46,725 nucleotides of DNA from the NCBI GenBank assembly GCA_002310115.1, contig DBYI01000034.1:1-46725 (forward strand), in the 5' to 3' direction. Source of the DNA: Ruminococcus flavefaciens. Its GTDB lineage: Bacteria; Bacillota; Clostridia; Oscillospirales; Ruminococcaceae. The stretch's first letter is position 1; every line of letters starts with the position of its first letter. The position numbers were made by a program, and so were the translations under genes. Shown here one piece after another: positions 9,301 through 16,902 of the stretch. A model generated the notes under the pieces. The model had not been told where the DNA came from. It ran no database searches and worked only from the letters and a program-made list of their open reading frames with translations.

Positions 9301-9758
9301 TTTTCCGCAATCTAGACTTCGAAAGCGGCGCGGAAGGCTTCCGCGTCAGCGCAGCAAGCGCTACAGATGGCGGTACTATCGAGATACGCATAGGAGGTTC
9401 CGATGGAACTCTAATAGGCAAATGTGATATTTCAGGAACGGACGATTGGAATGAGTATCAGGAAATGAGCTGCAGTACCAATAATTGCACAGGAACTCAC
9501 GACGTTTACCTTATATTCAAGGGCGGTGACGGCTATCTTTTTAACGTAGGTGAGTTTGAGTTCTATGGCATAAAGGGTGATATCAACGGTGACAGGCGCG
9601 TTGACGTATTCGACATGATACGTTACAGAAAAGCCCTCACCAGCAATTTAAAACTCACAGGTCTTTCCCTTTCAAACGCTGACGTCAACGGAGACAGCGA
9701 AACAGGCATTGCAGATGCTGTAATGCTTCAGAAGCTACTTCTCGGAAAAACATCATAA
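6312..9758 (+). CDS. Secreted GH95 alpha-L-fucosidase-type enzyme with two binding modules and dockerin
   Basis: A 1148-residue extracellular glycoside hydrolase, probably removing terminal alpha-L-fucose (or L-galactose) from plant or mucin glycans. Domains in order: signal peptide (1 to about 40, ending near ATAAE); GH95 N-terminal beta domain and (alpha/alpha)6 catalytic domain (about 50-800); F5/8 type C (CBM32-like) module (about 818-952); CBM6/35-like module (about 960-1085); type I dockerin (about 1087-1148) with duplicated calcium loops GDINGDRRVDVFD and ADVNGDSETGIAD. The catalytic residues of the Bifidobacterium enzyme appear conserved: N412 and N414 in NINYEMNYW, E543 in STSPEI, D711 in QIDGNFG. 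It stands alone with its own promoter. The dockerin implies attachment to a scaffoldin encoded elsewhere. Fucose versus galactose preference cannot be decided here. Confidence 0.93.
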   Translation: MKLKKTKKLISVFLTACMALPLVNGGNPASRQIITGTATAAEYSHDDDLVLRYDSMAGFVNTDNAFNNDESFYKALPLGNGRIGAMVYGNCPDELIDINECTVWSSGPGTNNREGAASHIKEVQDLLKNGRYNDANGIVAKYMIGGGEAKYQKVGALKLSFGHERVSNYSRELDMNDAVSRTVYTFNGKKYTRESFVSHHDQVIVTRITCDTPGSVSLSAGYDGVLNGGVTTDGNDTLIANGHGSEDLWIQGAVYFSSRSKFIPDGGRVSAGNGKITVADADSLLILTSVRTNYVDYKTCNGDEKGDATTDIDRASKLSYDILYQNHKADYQELFKRVDVDLGGNTDTVRKMTTPQRIADFSRSDDPKMVKTLFQYGRYLMISASRDAQPMNLQGIWNKYSSPAWGSKATTNINYEMNYWPAFTTNLAECFAPFAEKAKGLAEAGSETAKVNYGISKGWVLHHNTDLWNRTGPIDGAWGQWPTGGAWVSNMLYDAYRFNQDEEYLADIYPVIKGSAEFLNELMTTAKINGQEYAVISPSTSPEINLPAFPDACIDQSVTMDNGIARELFKDVAEASEILDKDSALRDALNSKLTMIRPETIGKWGQIQEWAQDWDNPNEKHRHISHMYALYPGFEITPEDNPTTAKAAAASLNGRGDDGTGWSEAWKLNCWARLEDGAHAYNLIKLLISPVNNYGRLYDNLWDAHPPFQIDGNFGFTSGVAEMLLQSQNDVITLLPALPKQWANGHANGLCARGNFEITEMSWENGILEKVTILSKSGGTCTVRYGGTVISFDTEAGKEYKLSGELQLESSTIELQNLALNKEVTASGSEQNADASLIADGNDSTKWSHNDGLSGEWVQIDLGENYDIQRWNAKFAGIKDDIKYNPRDFRLQASSDGKSWNDIAVVYGNTKSSCGRNVSGVSARYIKLEMITSTQTNDGGASVYELEIWGKDDKPPVPRSAYKKYNGSGYNFMYGGIRKDEDFGNAIGYITDGSYIVFRNLDFESGAEGFRVSAASATDGGTIEIRIGGSDGTLIGKCDISGTDDWNEYQEMSCSTNNCTGTHDVYLIFKGGDGYLFNVGEFEFYGIKGDINGDRRVDVFDMIRYRKALTSNLKLTGLSLSNADVNGDSETGIADAVMLQKLLLGKTS

Positions 9759-9792
9759 CTCAGGATAAATTTCCAATATACAATCATCCCGA

Positions 9793-9826
9793 AAGCCCCT
9801 GTGACCACAAATGGTCACAGGGGCTT
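9793..9826 (+). terminator. Stem-loop after the GH95 gene (terminator-like)
   Basis: A perfect 15-bp stem (9793-9807 with 9812-9826) with loop CAAA. No T run follows on the plus strand, so termination may be partial or the hairpin may protect the mRNA 3' end. Confidence 0.6.
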
Positions 9827-9835
9827 AAACCTATA

Positions 9836-9864
9836 TTGACAACCTGTATTATCAGCTGTATAAT
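9836..9864 (+). promoter_or_regulatory. Promoter of GNAT acetyltransferase gene
   Basis: TTGACA (9836-9841) and TATAAT (9859-9864), both perfect, with a 17-bp spacer. Confidence 0.85.
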
Positions 9865-9930
9865 TAATACTACATTAACAGGACGGATGATAACCGCCCC
9901 AAAAAGTTCAATTAGCTAAGGGAGAAAGCA

Positions 9931-10449
9931 ATGGAGCCACTATTTACAACCGAAAGACTTTCAATAAGGAAATTTCATCCAGAGGATTATAATGATCTTG
10001 CAGATATAATCGCAGACCCAGAGGTCACATACTTTGAGCCATACCCTACATTTACAAGAGAAGCATGCATACAGGAAGCTATAAACCTCTCTGAAAGTGA
10101 CGAATTTTTCGCGGTAATTCTCAATCAAAAGGTCATCGGAAAGATATATTTCTCGAAAAAAGGTGCAGGTACATACGAACTTGGCTATACCTTCAACAGC
10201 TCATATCAGGGCAAGGGTTACGCCTGCGAAAGTATCCGAGGCTTTATGAGCTACGCATTTGAGAATCTCGGAGCCCGCCGCATTATTGCTGAGATAGATA
10301 CAAGAAATTCGCGCTCATACAGGCTCGCAGAAAGACTAGGAATGCGTCGTGAAGCCGAGCACAAGGAACTCTTTCCGCGTAAGGAAAACAAAGATATTTT
10401 CAACGATTTTTATATTTATGCCATTCTCAAAAAGGAATTTAATTCGTAG
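9931..10449 (+). CDS. GNAT N-acetyltransferase (RimJ/RimL type)
   Basis: A 172-residue protein with the whole Acetyltransf_3 fold: the opening TERLSIRKFHPEDYNDL, a central beta strand ELGYTF, and the acetyl-CoA binding loop SYQGKGYACES that matches the Q/RxxGxG/A motif A. The later NSRSYRLAERLGMRREAE is typical of RimJ/RimL-like enzymes that acetylate protein N-termini, amino sugars or antibiotics. The substrate is not predictable. GGGAG lies 8 bases before the ATG, and the gene has its own promoter and terminator, so it is monocistronic. Confidence 0.9.
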   Translation: MEPLFTTERLSIRKFHPEDYNDLADIIADPEVTYFEPYPTFTREACIQEAINLSESDEFFAVILNQKVIGKIYFSKKGAGTYELGYTFNSSYQGKGYACESIRGFMSYAFENLGARRIIAEIDTRNSRSYRLAERLGMRREAEHKELFPRKENKDIFNDFYIYAILKKEFNS

Positions 10450-10456
10450 CAAAACA

Positions 10457-10498
10457 AAAGCCCTGATACAGTCAAACTGATGACTGACTCAGGGCTTT
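10457..10498. terminator. Bidirectional terminator between convergent genes
   Basis: An outer stem AAAGCCCTGA/TCAGGGCTTT and an inner stem CAGTCA/TGACTG (10469-10474 with 10481-10486) are followed by T-rich sequence in both directions. It serves the GNAT gene and overlaps the stop codon of the converging minus-strand gene. Confidence 0.85.
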
Positions 10499-11222
10499 AC
10501 ATTTTTTTACTGTTGGAATACCTTTTTCTTACGTTCAAAAGTATCGCCGAAAGCATAATATAAGCCTTAGTATTTGATACGAACCTTAGTATTTCAGGCT
10601 CCTCCGCCATGTTGATTTTTAGTAGTGTTCTCGAAGCTACAAGTATAAAACCAAAAACCACTAACATTCGGCTCTGCGAGATAGTGAAGTCATTCAATAT
10701 CATACGTATCACCATCACAAAAAATGCTATAACAAGCAGAGCCGAAAAGATATCCATTGCTATAATACCATAAAAATATGACTGCTTCTCTCTGAAAACA
10801 TACAGATAGTTTCTGTACTCTTTAATTATCTGAGCAACCTCTACCAATATTCCTGCAACAGGAAATAAAATCAGCAGATAAGAACGTTCACTGACCATAA
10901 TAACGCCAATGAAAAAAACGAAGATAAGCGGCAACAGACCTGCTAAGACAGTGTATATCACGGTCATTATATGGTTGTTCTCTACCATTCCGAAATAACT
11001 GTCGTCAAACAAGTTAATATTTGATTTTATATCGTGAATATTTACTAAGCCGTTTACTGCACAGATAACTGCATATAAAGAAGTCAATATAATTGATACA
11101 TAATATAATGTTTTGCTTGAGTGTTTGTAGGATCGGCGCACTGATTCGCTGCTCGACTCACAAACAGGACATTTTTCTTTATTATTCTCTATTCTGCTTC
11201 CGCATTTCGGGCAGACGCGCAT
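10497..11222 (-). CDS. Zinc-ribbon multi-pass membrane protein, function unknown
   Basis: A 241-residue protein. The first 22 residues form a zinc ribbon with two CxxC pairs (CPKCGS...CPVCES). After a polar linker come about six membrane segments (from about residue 38 on). Such 'zinc-ribbon domain-containing' membrane proteins are common in clostridia and have no defined role. Its start codon shares a base with the stop of the metallo-hydrolase gene (TAATG), so it is translated from the same mRNA. Its stop lies inside the shared terminator. Confidence 0.8.
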   Translation of the reverse strand: MRVCPKCGSRIENNKEKCPVCESSSESVRRSYKHSSKTLYYVSIILTSLYAVICAVNGLVNIHDIKSNINLFDDSYFGMVENNHIMTVIYTVLAGLLPLIFVFFIGVIMVSERSYLLILFPVAGILVEVAQIIKEYRNYLYVFREKQSYFYGIIAMDIFSALLVIAFFVMVIRMILNDFTISQSRMLVVFGFILVASRTLLKINMAEEPEILRFVSNTKAYIMLSAILLNVRKRYSNSKKM

Positions 11223-12817
11223 TACAGCTTCCAGTCATCACAGAGCTTATGGATAGCCTCTGTGAGCTGCCTCATATCCGCATTTGTCCGGCCATCTGAG
11301 TCTTTGATAAGAGCCGAAAGGCGCTCCGCAGCAGCAATAAGATCACTGTAGGCGATGTTGAAGTTCGCTGTATTCTTACGCTTTGGTATCGGTATAGGCT
11401 CTGCATCAACAGTAATAACATTCTCTGCTATATCGAACTCTGCACCGCTATACGGAACATACACCTCAGCACCAAGCTCATCGCGCAGACGCTGAGCAAA
11501 GCTCTCAGAAGAGGTTGCCTCGCCATGGTTTATAAAAAATCTCTGAACTCCTGATACTGACTTAGCCCAGGCAAGAAGTCCATTGACATCAGCGTGGCCG
11601 CTTATACCTGGAAGCTGAGTTATACTGGCTGCAACCCTGACAGTCTCACCAAAAAGCTTTACGCGCTTTGCACCATCAACAAGTGCTCTACCCAGTGTAT
11701 TGCTCGCCTGATAACCGACAAAAAGAATGGTATTCTCCTTTTTCCAGAGGTTATGCTTTAGATGATGCTTGATACGTCCTGCCTCGCACATACCGCTAGC
11801 AGAAATGATGACCTTGGGACGCGTATCCTCATTAATAGCACGAGAATCATCGCTACTTACAGTCCTAATAAGGTCTGTGAAACTAATAGGATTTATGCCC
11901 TGACGTACAAATGAAAGAGCTTCCTCGTCATAGCAGCTTTCACGGTTGCTGATAAATATATCCGTAGCCTCATTTGCAAGAGGGCTGTCAACATAAACAG
12001 GAAAACCATCATGCCCTTTTACAAGGCCCTCAGACTTAATATGGCGTATGAAATACAGCATTTCTTGGGTTCTGCCGACAGCAAAAGAAGGAATTATAAC
12101 ACTGCCGCCACGGTCAAAGGTCTCCTGAAGAACTCTTGCAAGGGACGAAGTATAATCCGTAGGTCGATCGTGAACACGATTTCCATAGGTGGACTCCATA
12201 ACAACATAATCGGCAGAAGCGATACTCTGTGGATTACGTATAAGAGGCTGCTCTGTGTTGCCTATATCGCCTGAAAAAGCGATAGTTTTTGAAATTCCAT
12301 TCTCAGTGATAGTGAGAAGTATACTTGACGAACCGAGAAGATGGCCTGCATCGCGGAAGAGAACCTTTATACCATCGCATATTTCAAATTCCTGTTCGTA
12401 TCTGTGAGGTACAAATAACTCGATAGCGCCTATAGCATCATCCATTGTATAAAGCGGCTCATAGTCAGGCTCTCCACGACGTGCAGCCTTACGGTTGCGC
12501 CATTCCGCTTCAAACTCCTGAATATGGGCACTGTCTCGGAGCATTACCGAACAGAGGTTTGAAGTTGCCTCCGTAGCGTGTATCTCCCCCTGGAAACCTC
12601 CCGAATACAGCAGCGGAAGAAGTCCCGAATGGTCTATATGAGCGTGAGTCAAAAGAACAAAATCTATATTTGAAGGGGAAACAGGTATCTGAACATTCTC
12701 GAAGATGTCCTCGCCCTGCTGCATACCGAAGTCCACAAGGAACTTTTTGCCGCAAGCTTCTATATAGGTACAGCTGCCCGTTACTTCGTGGGTAGCGCCG
12801 ATAAAAGTCATTTTCAT
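11222..12817 (-). CDS. Beta-CASP metallo-beta-lactamase-fold RNA-processing hydrolase
   Basis: A 531-residue metallo-hydrolase. The MBL core shows motif 2 LTHAHIDHSG (HxHxDH), the histidine in RDAGHLLGSS, and the aspartate in AFSGDIG. Next comes a beta-CASP insert (about residues 245-370, with PSFAVGRTQEMLYFI and VIISASGMCEAGRIKHHL), then the C-terminal MBL part with GISGHADVNGL and FINHGE. This is the CPSF73/Ysh1-like architecture, whose members cut or degrade RNA. It is distinct from RNase J, which is longer. GGAGG lies 7 bases before the chosen ATG. The C-terminal 60 residues are an unassigned helical tail. Confidence 0.9.
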   Translation of the reverse strand: MKMTFIGATHEVTGSCTYIEACGKKFLVDFGMQQGEDIFENVQIPVSPSNIDFVLLTHAHIDHSGLLPLLYSGGFQGEIHATEATSNLCSVMLRDSAHIQEFEAEWRNRKAARRGEPDYEPLYTMDDAIGAIELFVPHRYEQEFEICDGIKVLFRDAGHLLGSSSILLTITENGISKTIAFSGDIGNTEQPLIRNPQSIASADYVVMESTYGNRVHDRPTDYTSSLARVLQETFDRGGSVIIPSFAVGRTQEMLYFIRHIKSEGLVKGHDGFPVYVDSPLANEATDIFISNRESCYDEEALSFVRQGINPISFTDLIRTVSSDDSRAINEDTRPKVIISASGMCEAGRIKHHLKHNLWKKENTILFVGYQASNTLGRALVDGAKRVKLFGETVRVAASITQLPGISGHADVNGLLAWAKSVSGVQRFFINHGEATSSESFAQRLRDELGAEVYVPYSGAEFDIAENVITVDAEPIPIPKRKNTANFNIAYSDLIAAAERLSALIKDSDGRTNADMRQLTEAIHKLCDDWKL

Positions 12818-12898
12818 GTGGTTTCCTCCTTTTCAAATCCGGCTCTGCTGAATTTGAACGATATACAGAGAACGCCGAGGGTGGCATTCCCTGCATAT

Positions 12899-12927
12899 AT
12901 TATAGCACATTTCCGCGTCATTGTCTA
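12899..12927 (-). promoter_or_regulatory. Promoter of the metallo-hydrolase operon
   Basis: On the minus strand TAGACA (12922-12927), a 17-bp spacer, and TATAAT (12899-12904). Confidence 0.75.
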
Positions 12928-12975
12928 CAATAAAACTGTGAAAAATGACCGAAGCCCACAATTTACCTTTCACTG

Positions 12976-12994
12976 TTTAATGATAAACGATAAA
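12976..12994 (+). repeat. 19-bp direct repeat, copy 1
   Basis: TTTAATGATAAACGATAAA is identical to 13063-13081, which lies directly before the DUF2975 operon promoter. Its right end also joins a palindrome, CGATAAA-TT-TTTATCG (12988-13003). It may be an operator for the XRE regulator encoded at 14635-14853. Confidence 0.8.
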
Positions 12995-13043
12995 TTTTTA
13001 TCGAAAAATCTGCACAGCCCACAGTCCGTATTCATAGTCGATT

Positions 13044-13057
13044 TATGTTTAAACATA
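13044..13057. promoter_or_regulatory. 14-bp perfect palindrome
   Basis: TATGTTTAAACATA lies between the two 19-bp repeats, about 30 bp before the promoter. It is a candidate regulator site; function inferred only. Confidence 0.4.
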
Positions 13058-13062
13058 CAATA

Positions 13063-13081
13063 TTTAATGATAAACGATAAA
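13063..13081 (+). repeat. 19-bp direct repeat, copy 2
   Basis: Identical to 12976-12994, 87 bp apart, and ending 6 bp before the -35 box of the DUF2975 operon promoter. The position suits a regulator binding site. Confidence 0.8.
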
Positions 13082-13087
13082 AAGCTA

Positions 13088-13116
13088 TTGACAAACATTA
13101 ATCGCCGTGGTATCAT
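13088..13116 (+). promoter_or_regulatory. Promoter of the DUF2975-XRE operon
   Basis: TTGACA (13088-13093), a 17-bp spacer, and TATCAT (13111-13116). Confidence 0.8.
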
Positions 13117-13168
13117 ATACTCACAGACGGAGAACAGCTCCGAAAAAAACATGAATAGGAGAAGGATC

Positions 13169-13660
13169 ATGGGAAACACAAAATTAACATCAAAGATCAA
13201 AACAATCAGCAGAATATCCGCAGTCGGAGTAATAGTATATCTTGCAGTTGCAATATACAACTGCTTCCCCGACGCAAAGTCAGGCTTCATAGACGGTTGG
13301 AACGCTGCCGAAACCGGCGGAGAGGCAATGAATAATGCTGCCTTATGGAAGATATTGCTTGCTGTTCCGTGCAGTATCGCAATGATAACGGCTCTCGTCA
13401 TCACACTAGTGGCGGGCTTGCAGCTTTTGTTCGGAATGAGCAGGGGATATTCCCCGTTTACCGAAAAGACGAGCCGTGCGATAAAAAATATGGGCGCAGC
13501 GCTGATAGTATTTGAATGTACGCTGGTACTGATAAATTATATGATGTACGATGTTTTGTCAGTCGGTATGATGTGGCTCGCGGGACTTGTGCTCTACGCA
13601 TTTTCGCTGGTGTTCCGCTACGGTACGGTTTTACAGAAAGAGTCTGATGAAACGCTTTGA
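13169..13660 (+). CDS. DUF2975 membrane protein, paralogue 1
   Basis: A 163-residue protein with four membrane segments (about residues 18-36, 62-84, 105-125 and 132-150), matching DUF2975 (YoaS-like). AGGAG lies 7 bases before the ATG at 13169; the longer open frame upstream crosses the promoter and is not coding. The C-terminal part LAGLVLYAFSLVFRYG..LQKESDETL recurs in the next two genes. DUF2975 genes are usually paired with a small YozG-like XRE regulator, as here. The function of the family is unknown. Confidence 0.85.
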   Translation: MGNTKLTSKIKTISRISAVGVIVYLAVAIYNCFPDAKSGFIDGWNAAETGGEAMNNAALWKILLAVPCSIAMITALVITLVAGLQLLFGMSRGYSPFTEKTSRAIKNMGAALIVFECTLVLINYMMYDVLSVGMMWLAGLVLYAFSLVFRYGTVLQKESDETL

Positions 13661-13679
13661 GCAGAAAGGGGGCAAGTGT

Positions 13680-14138
13680 ATGGATAAAAAACAGCTTACA
13701 CGAAAAATAAAGCGCATAAGTCATATAAGCCTGATCGCTATGGTAGTATATGTTGTGCTGAATATTATCGGATTTTTCCCCGAAAAGCGCTCATATATGC
13801 TGAACTTCAAAGAACACTCGCTTCCGGGGAATATTACCGGTGCTATTTCACTGGCAGCTGTATTTTTCTGTGCGATAGCAGGATTCGTAACAGCCTTCAT
13901 GCTACTGAACGATCTTAGTAAAAAGCGCACTCCCTTTACGCTGAGGATATGCAATTTACTGCGTAATTTAGGTGTATACTTCATTATTATCGAGATAGCA
14001 AAGGCAGTATTTATATTTATAGTGTGCAGAGAGATAAGGATAGAGCTGTTTTGGTTTGCTGGACTTGTACTCTACGCATTTTCGCTGGTATTCCGCCACG
14101 GGAAACGTTTGCAGAAACAGTCCGATGAGACTTTATAA
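13680..14138 (+). CDS. DUF2975 membrane protein, paralogue 2
   Basis: A 152-residue four-helix membrane protein, clearly a paralogue of the previous gene. Both begin with a KxTxKIKxISxIS stretch and end with LVLYAFSLVFRxG..LQKxSDETL. At the DNA level, 14061-14101 matches 13583-13623 at 38 of 41 positions, which suggests fairly recent duplication or gene conversion. I start at the ATG at 13680, preceded by AAAGGGGG; the upstream open frame overlaps paralogue 1 and is not likely used. The gap from paralogue 1 is 19 bases. Confidence 0.84.
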   Translation: MDKKQLTRKIKRISHISLIAMVVYVVLNIIGFFPEKRSYMLNFKEHSLPGNITGAISLAAVFFCAIAGFVTAFMLLNDLSKKRTPFTLRICNLLRNLGVYFIIIEIAKAVFIFIVCREIRIELFWFAGLVLYAFSLVFRHGKRLQKQSDETL

Positions 14139-14164
14139 AAAGAAAGAACAAGGGAGAGATAAAT

Positions 14165-14623
14165 ATGATAAAATCAACTGTAGAAGAAAAAATAAAGAGC
14201 AGCAGCCTTGCCATAATGGTAATATCCGCTTTAGGTGCGCTGCTTTCGGCGGCAGTAGGTGCAGCTGATCTTATGGGGCTGGGGAAATTAGAGGATGATT
14301 TCTCAAAAAAGATGATGATCAAGACGGCTGTCTCAAATTTTATCGGAGCTGTCATACTTGCTGTGGCAGCGGTGATCTTTTACAGGATATTCATTAGCGG
14401 CAGACCGTTCACCCACGGCAATATAATGGCTGTTAGAGTTATAGCAGTACTTTTCCTGCTCAACTCGGCAGTTCCGTCATTGGTGGTGGGAGCTGCGCTG
14501 GGATTTGCAAAAACAAGCATTATCGGAGCAGGTGCGCTGTTCAATGCTGTACTGTTCTTTTTCTTTGCAGAGATAATGCGCTACGGAAATCTCCTTCAGA
14601 CTGAGTCCGACGAAACACTGTGA
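14165..14623 (+). CDS. DUF2975 membrane protein, paralogue 3 (divergent)
   Basis: A 152-residue membrane protein with four hydrophobic segments (about residues 15-36, 55-75, 86-108 and 115-135). It keeps the ending RYGNLLQTESDETL but its body has diverged from paralogues 1 and 2. It opens MIKSTVEEKIKSSSLAIMV and has the GRPFTHGN loop where the others have YSPFTEK or RTPFTLR. The ribosome site is GGGAG. It sits 26 bases after paralogue 2 and 11 before the regulator. It may form hetero-oligomers with its neighbours, which is a guess. Confidence 0.82.
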   Translation: MIKSTVEEKIKSSSLAIMVISALGALLSAAVGAADLMGLGKLEDDFSKKMMIKTAVSNFIGAVILAVAAVIFYRIFISGRPFTHGNIMAVRVIAVLFLLNSAVPSLVVGAALGFAKTSIIGAGALFNAVLFFFFAEIMRYGNLLQTESDETL

Positions 14624-14634
14624 GGTGAGCGCCT

Positions 14635-14853
14635 ATGTCAATAATCCTCAGACTTGACCGCGTAATGGCGGACAGAAAAATGAGCCTGAACGAGCTTAGC
14701 GAACGTGTTGGGGTAAGCAATGTTAATCTTTCAAAGCTCAAAACAGGCAAGGTGAGCGCTATACGCTTTTCAACGCTGAATGCCATATGCAAGGCTCTCG
14801 GCTGTCAGCCGGGAGATATACTGGAATTCATCGACGACGGCGAAAACGGCTAA
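14635..14853 (+). CDS. Small XRE-family regulator (YozG-like)
   Basis: A 72-residue protein that is almost only a Cro/CI helix-turn-helix: residues about 8-62, with MSLNELSERVGVSNVNLSKLKTGK as the helices and AICKALGCQPGDILEF as the conserved end. This is the YozG type that partners DUF2975 proteins. The ribosome site GAGGTGAG lies just before the ATG. It closes the operon and overlaps the 3' end of recG, on the other strand, by 4 bases. It may bind the 19-bp repeats at the operon's promoter. Confidence 0.9.
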   Translation: MSIILRLDRVMADRKMSLNELSERVGVSNVNLSKLKTGKVSAIRFSTLNAICKALGCQPGDILEFIDDGENG

Positions 14854-16886
14854 CCTATGATGTCCCTGCTGAAAAGCCGCATTACATCCATTTTCAGCGC
14901 ACGGTTCTGCGGCTTTTCCAGCATCGGATCATCCGCAAGGAGCTCCCTTGCACAGTTCTGAGCGCGGTTCATGAGCTCCATATTGCAGGCAATGTCCGCT
15001 ATTTTCAGCGGCGGCAGACCATGCTGTGCATTGCCGAAGTAGTCTCCGGGGCCGCGCATTTTCAGGTCCTCTTCTGATATTTTGAAACCGTCGGTAGTAG
15101 AGGACATTATCTTCATTCTCTTTATACATTCGTCAGACGTATTGTCCGTTATCAGTATACATGTACTCTCAAAACTTCCTCTGCCTACTCGTCCGCGAAG
15201 CTGATGGAGCTGTGAAAGTCCGAAGCGCTCGGCATTCTCGATGACCATAACAGCAGCATTCGGGACGTCAACGCCAACTTCAACAACGGTAGTACAGATA
15301 AGCACCTGTATCTCACCGTCACGAAATTTTTCCATAACCTTGTCCTTTTCAGAAGCTCTCATCTTTCCGTGAAGCAGTGCCGTGGTATAGCCTTTCAGGT
15401 CACCATTTTCAGCATTTTCTGCATAAGTCTTGACAGCAAAAAGCTCGCTCTCGCTTTCCTCTATCATGGGACAAACCACATAAGCCTGTCTCCCCTCGTC
15501 AAGACGATCCCTGACAAAGCCGAATGCACGGCTTCGCAGCTTTCCAGTAACCGCATAGGTCTTTACAGGCTTTCTTCCTTTTGGTAGTTGAGTTATAGCC
15601 GATATGTCAAGGTCACCATAAATTATAAGCGCAAGTGTCCTCGGGATTGGGGTCGCGGACATTACAAGCTTATGGGGAGAATCCCCCTTTTCTGCAAGAG
15701 CAGCACGCTGGGCAACGCCGAAGCGGTGCTGCTCATCTGTTATAACTAGCCCGAGTGAATGATACTCCACGTCCTTCTGTATTATAGCGTGGGTCCCTAC
15801 TATCACGTCTATCTCTCCAGCAGCTATTTTTTCACGTATCTGAGCTTTTTTCCTTGCAGTGGTGGAACCCGTCAACAGACAAACTTTCACACCAAAAGGT
15901 TCCAGAAAACCGCTGAGTGTATGGAAATGCTGAGAAGCAAGTATCTCAGTAGGTGCCATAAGTGCCGACTGAACACCATTTTTTGCAGCAAAATAACAAG
16001 CCGCAGCTGCAACAGCCGTCTTTCCGCTTCCAACGTCACCCTGCAGAAGCCTATTCATGGGAACTCCCATGCACAAATCAGCGATTATCTCTCCAACCGC
16101 CTTTTTCTGGTCATCGGTAAGTTCAAATGGTAGTCCCTTTATGAACTCCTCCACCTTTGAAGGATCTCTCATTTTAAAGGCAGTACTGCGTCGGCTTCTC
16201 GATTTCATAACAGACATACCTATTTGCAGTTTCAAAAGCTCGTCAAATGCAAGCCTGCGCCTTGCAGTTTCTGCTGCAAGCTCGCTTTCAGGAAAGTGAA
16301 TATTCTCGAGAGCCCACATGAGAGGACAGAGATCGTATCTCCGCATTATATCATCAGAAAGTGTCTCAAATGGCTCGTTTCTCATTATTTCCAGTGCCTG
16401 ACGCATATTTGTGCGTATCATGTTAACGGAAAGACCCTGAGTAAGGTGATATTTTGGCTGAATGAGCACTGTTTCATCTGCGCTTATATAAACAGGAGAA
16501 CTTATCTCTTTACGCAGAAATGAACCAGTAACCTTTCCGTACATATAGTATGTCGAGCTCTCTTTCATCGCCTGAAAATAATAAACATTGTTATATACAA
16601 CAATAAGGATATCGTCCATTCCATCTGAAGCAGCCGCCTTACAGATAACAAGGCCGCCCTTTATACGCTGTGGCGGCATTTTTTTGAATACCGTCAATTT
16701 AAGTACGTTGTAATCGTTGAGTACAGCCTGCTGAATCGGGACATGTGTACGAAAATCGAGGTAATCACGAGGAATGTGGTATATCAGCTCATATGGAGTT
16801 GTCACGCCAAGTTTGCGATATTTCTCGCCGCGAGCCTTGCCCACTCCCTTAAGGTATTCAATATCACTGAAAAGTGTTGTTGCCAT
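14850..16886 (-). CDS. recG: ATP-dependent DNA helicase RecG
   Basis: RecG reverses stalled replication forks and processes branched DNA during repair. The 678-residue protein has the N-terminal wedge/OB domain (about residues 50-150, FRTHVPIQQA onward), helicase motif I LLQGDVGSGKTA, motif II with the DEQH variant (ITDEQHRFG), motif III MSATPIPRTLA, and the C-terminal motifs VVEVGVDVP and QLHQLRGRVGRG. The length is normal. AAGGAG lies close before the ATG. No convincing promoter is visible between spoVS and recG, so it may be transcribed by read-through or from within the inverted repeat at 16903-16983. Confidence 0.97.
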   Translation of the reverse strand: MATTLFSDIEYLKGVGKARGEKYRKLGVTTPYELIYHIPRDYLDFRTHVPIQQAVLNDYNVLKLTVFKKMPPQRIKGGLVICKAAASDGMDDILIVVYNNVYYFQAMKESSTYYMYGKVTGSFLRKEISSPVYISADETVLIQPKYHLTQGLSVNMIRTNMRQALEIMRNEPFETLSDDIMRRYDLCPLMWALENIHFPESELAAETARRRLAFDELLKLQIGMSVMKSRSRRSTAFKMRDPSKVEEFIKGLPFELTDDQKKAVGEIIADLCMGVPMNRLLQGDVGSGKTAVAAAACYFAAKNGVQSALMAPTEILASQHFHTLSGFLEPFGVKVCLLTGSTTARKKAQIREKIAAGEIDVIVGTHAIIQKDVEYHSLGLVITDEQHRFGVAQRAALAEKGDSPHKLVMSATPIPRTLALIIYGDLDISAITQLPKGRKPVKTYAVTGKLRSRAFGFVRDRLDEGRQAYVVCPMIEESESELFAVKTYAENAENGDLKGYTTALLHGKMRASEKDKVMEKFRDGEIQVLICTTVVEVGVDVPNAAVMVIENAERFGLSQLHQLRGRVGRGSFESTCILITDNTSDECIKRMKIMSSTTDGFKISEEDLKMRGPGDYFGNAQHGLPPLKIADIACNMELMNRAQNCARELLADDPMLEKPQNRALKMDVMRLFSRDIIG

Positions 16887-16902
16887 AAATACTCCTTGTT
16901 AC

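Noticed and set aside
12788..13168. N-terminal extension of DUF2975 paralogue 1
   Set aside because: The open frame runs through the promoter and repeats, overlaps the metallo-hydrolase start, and lacks family similarity; AGGAG points to 13169.
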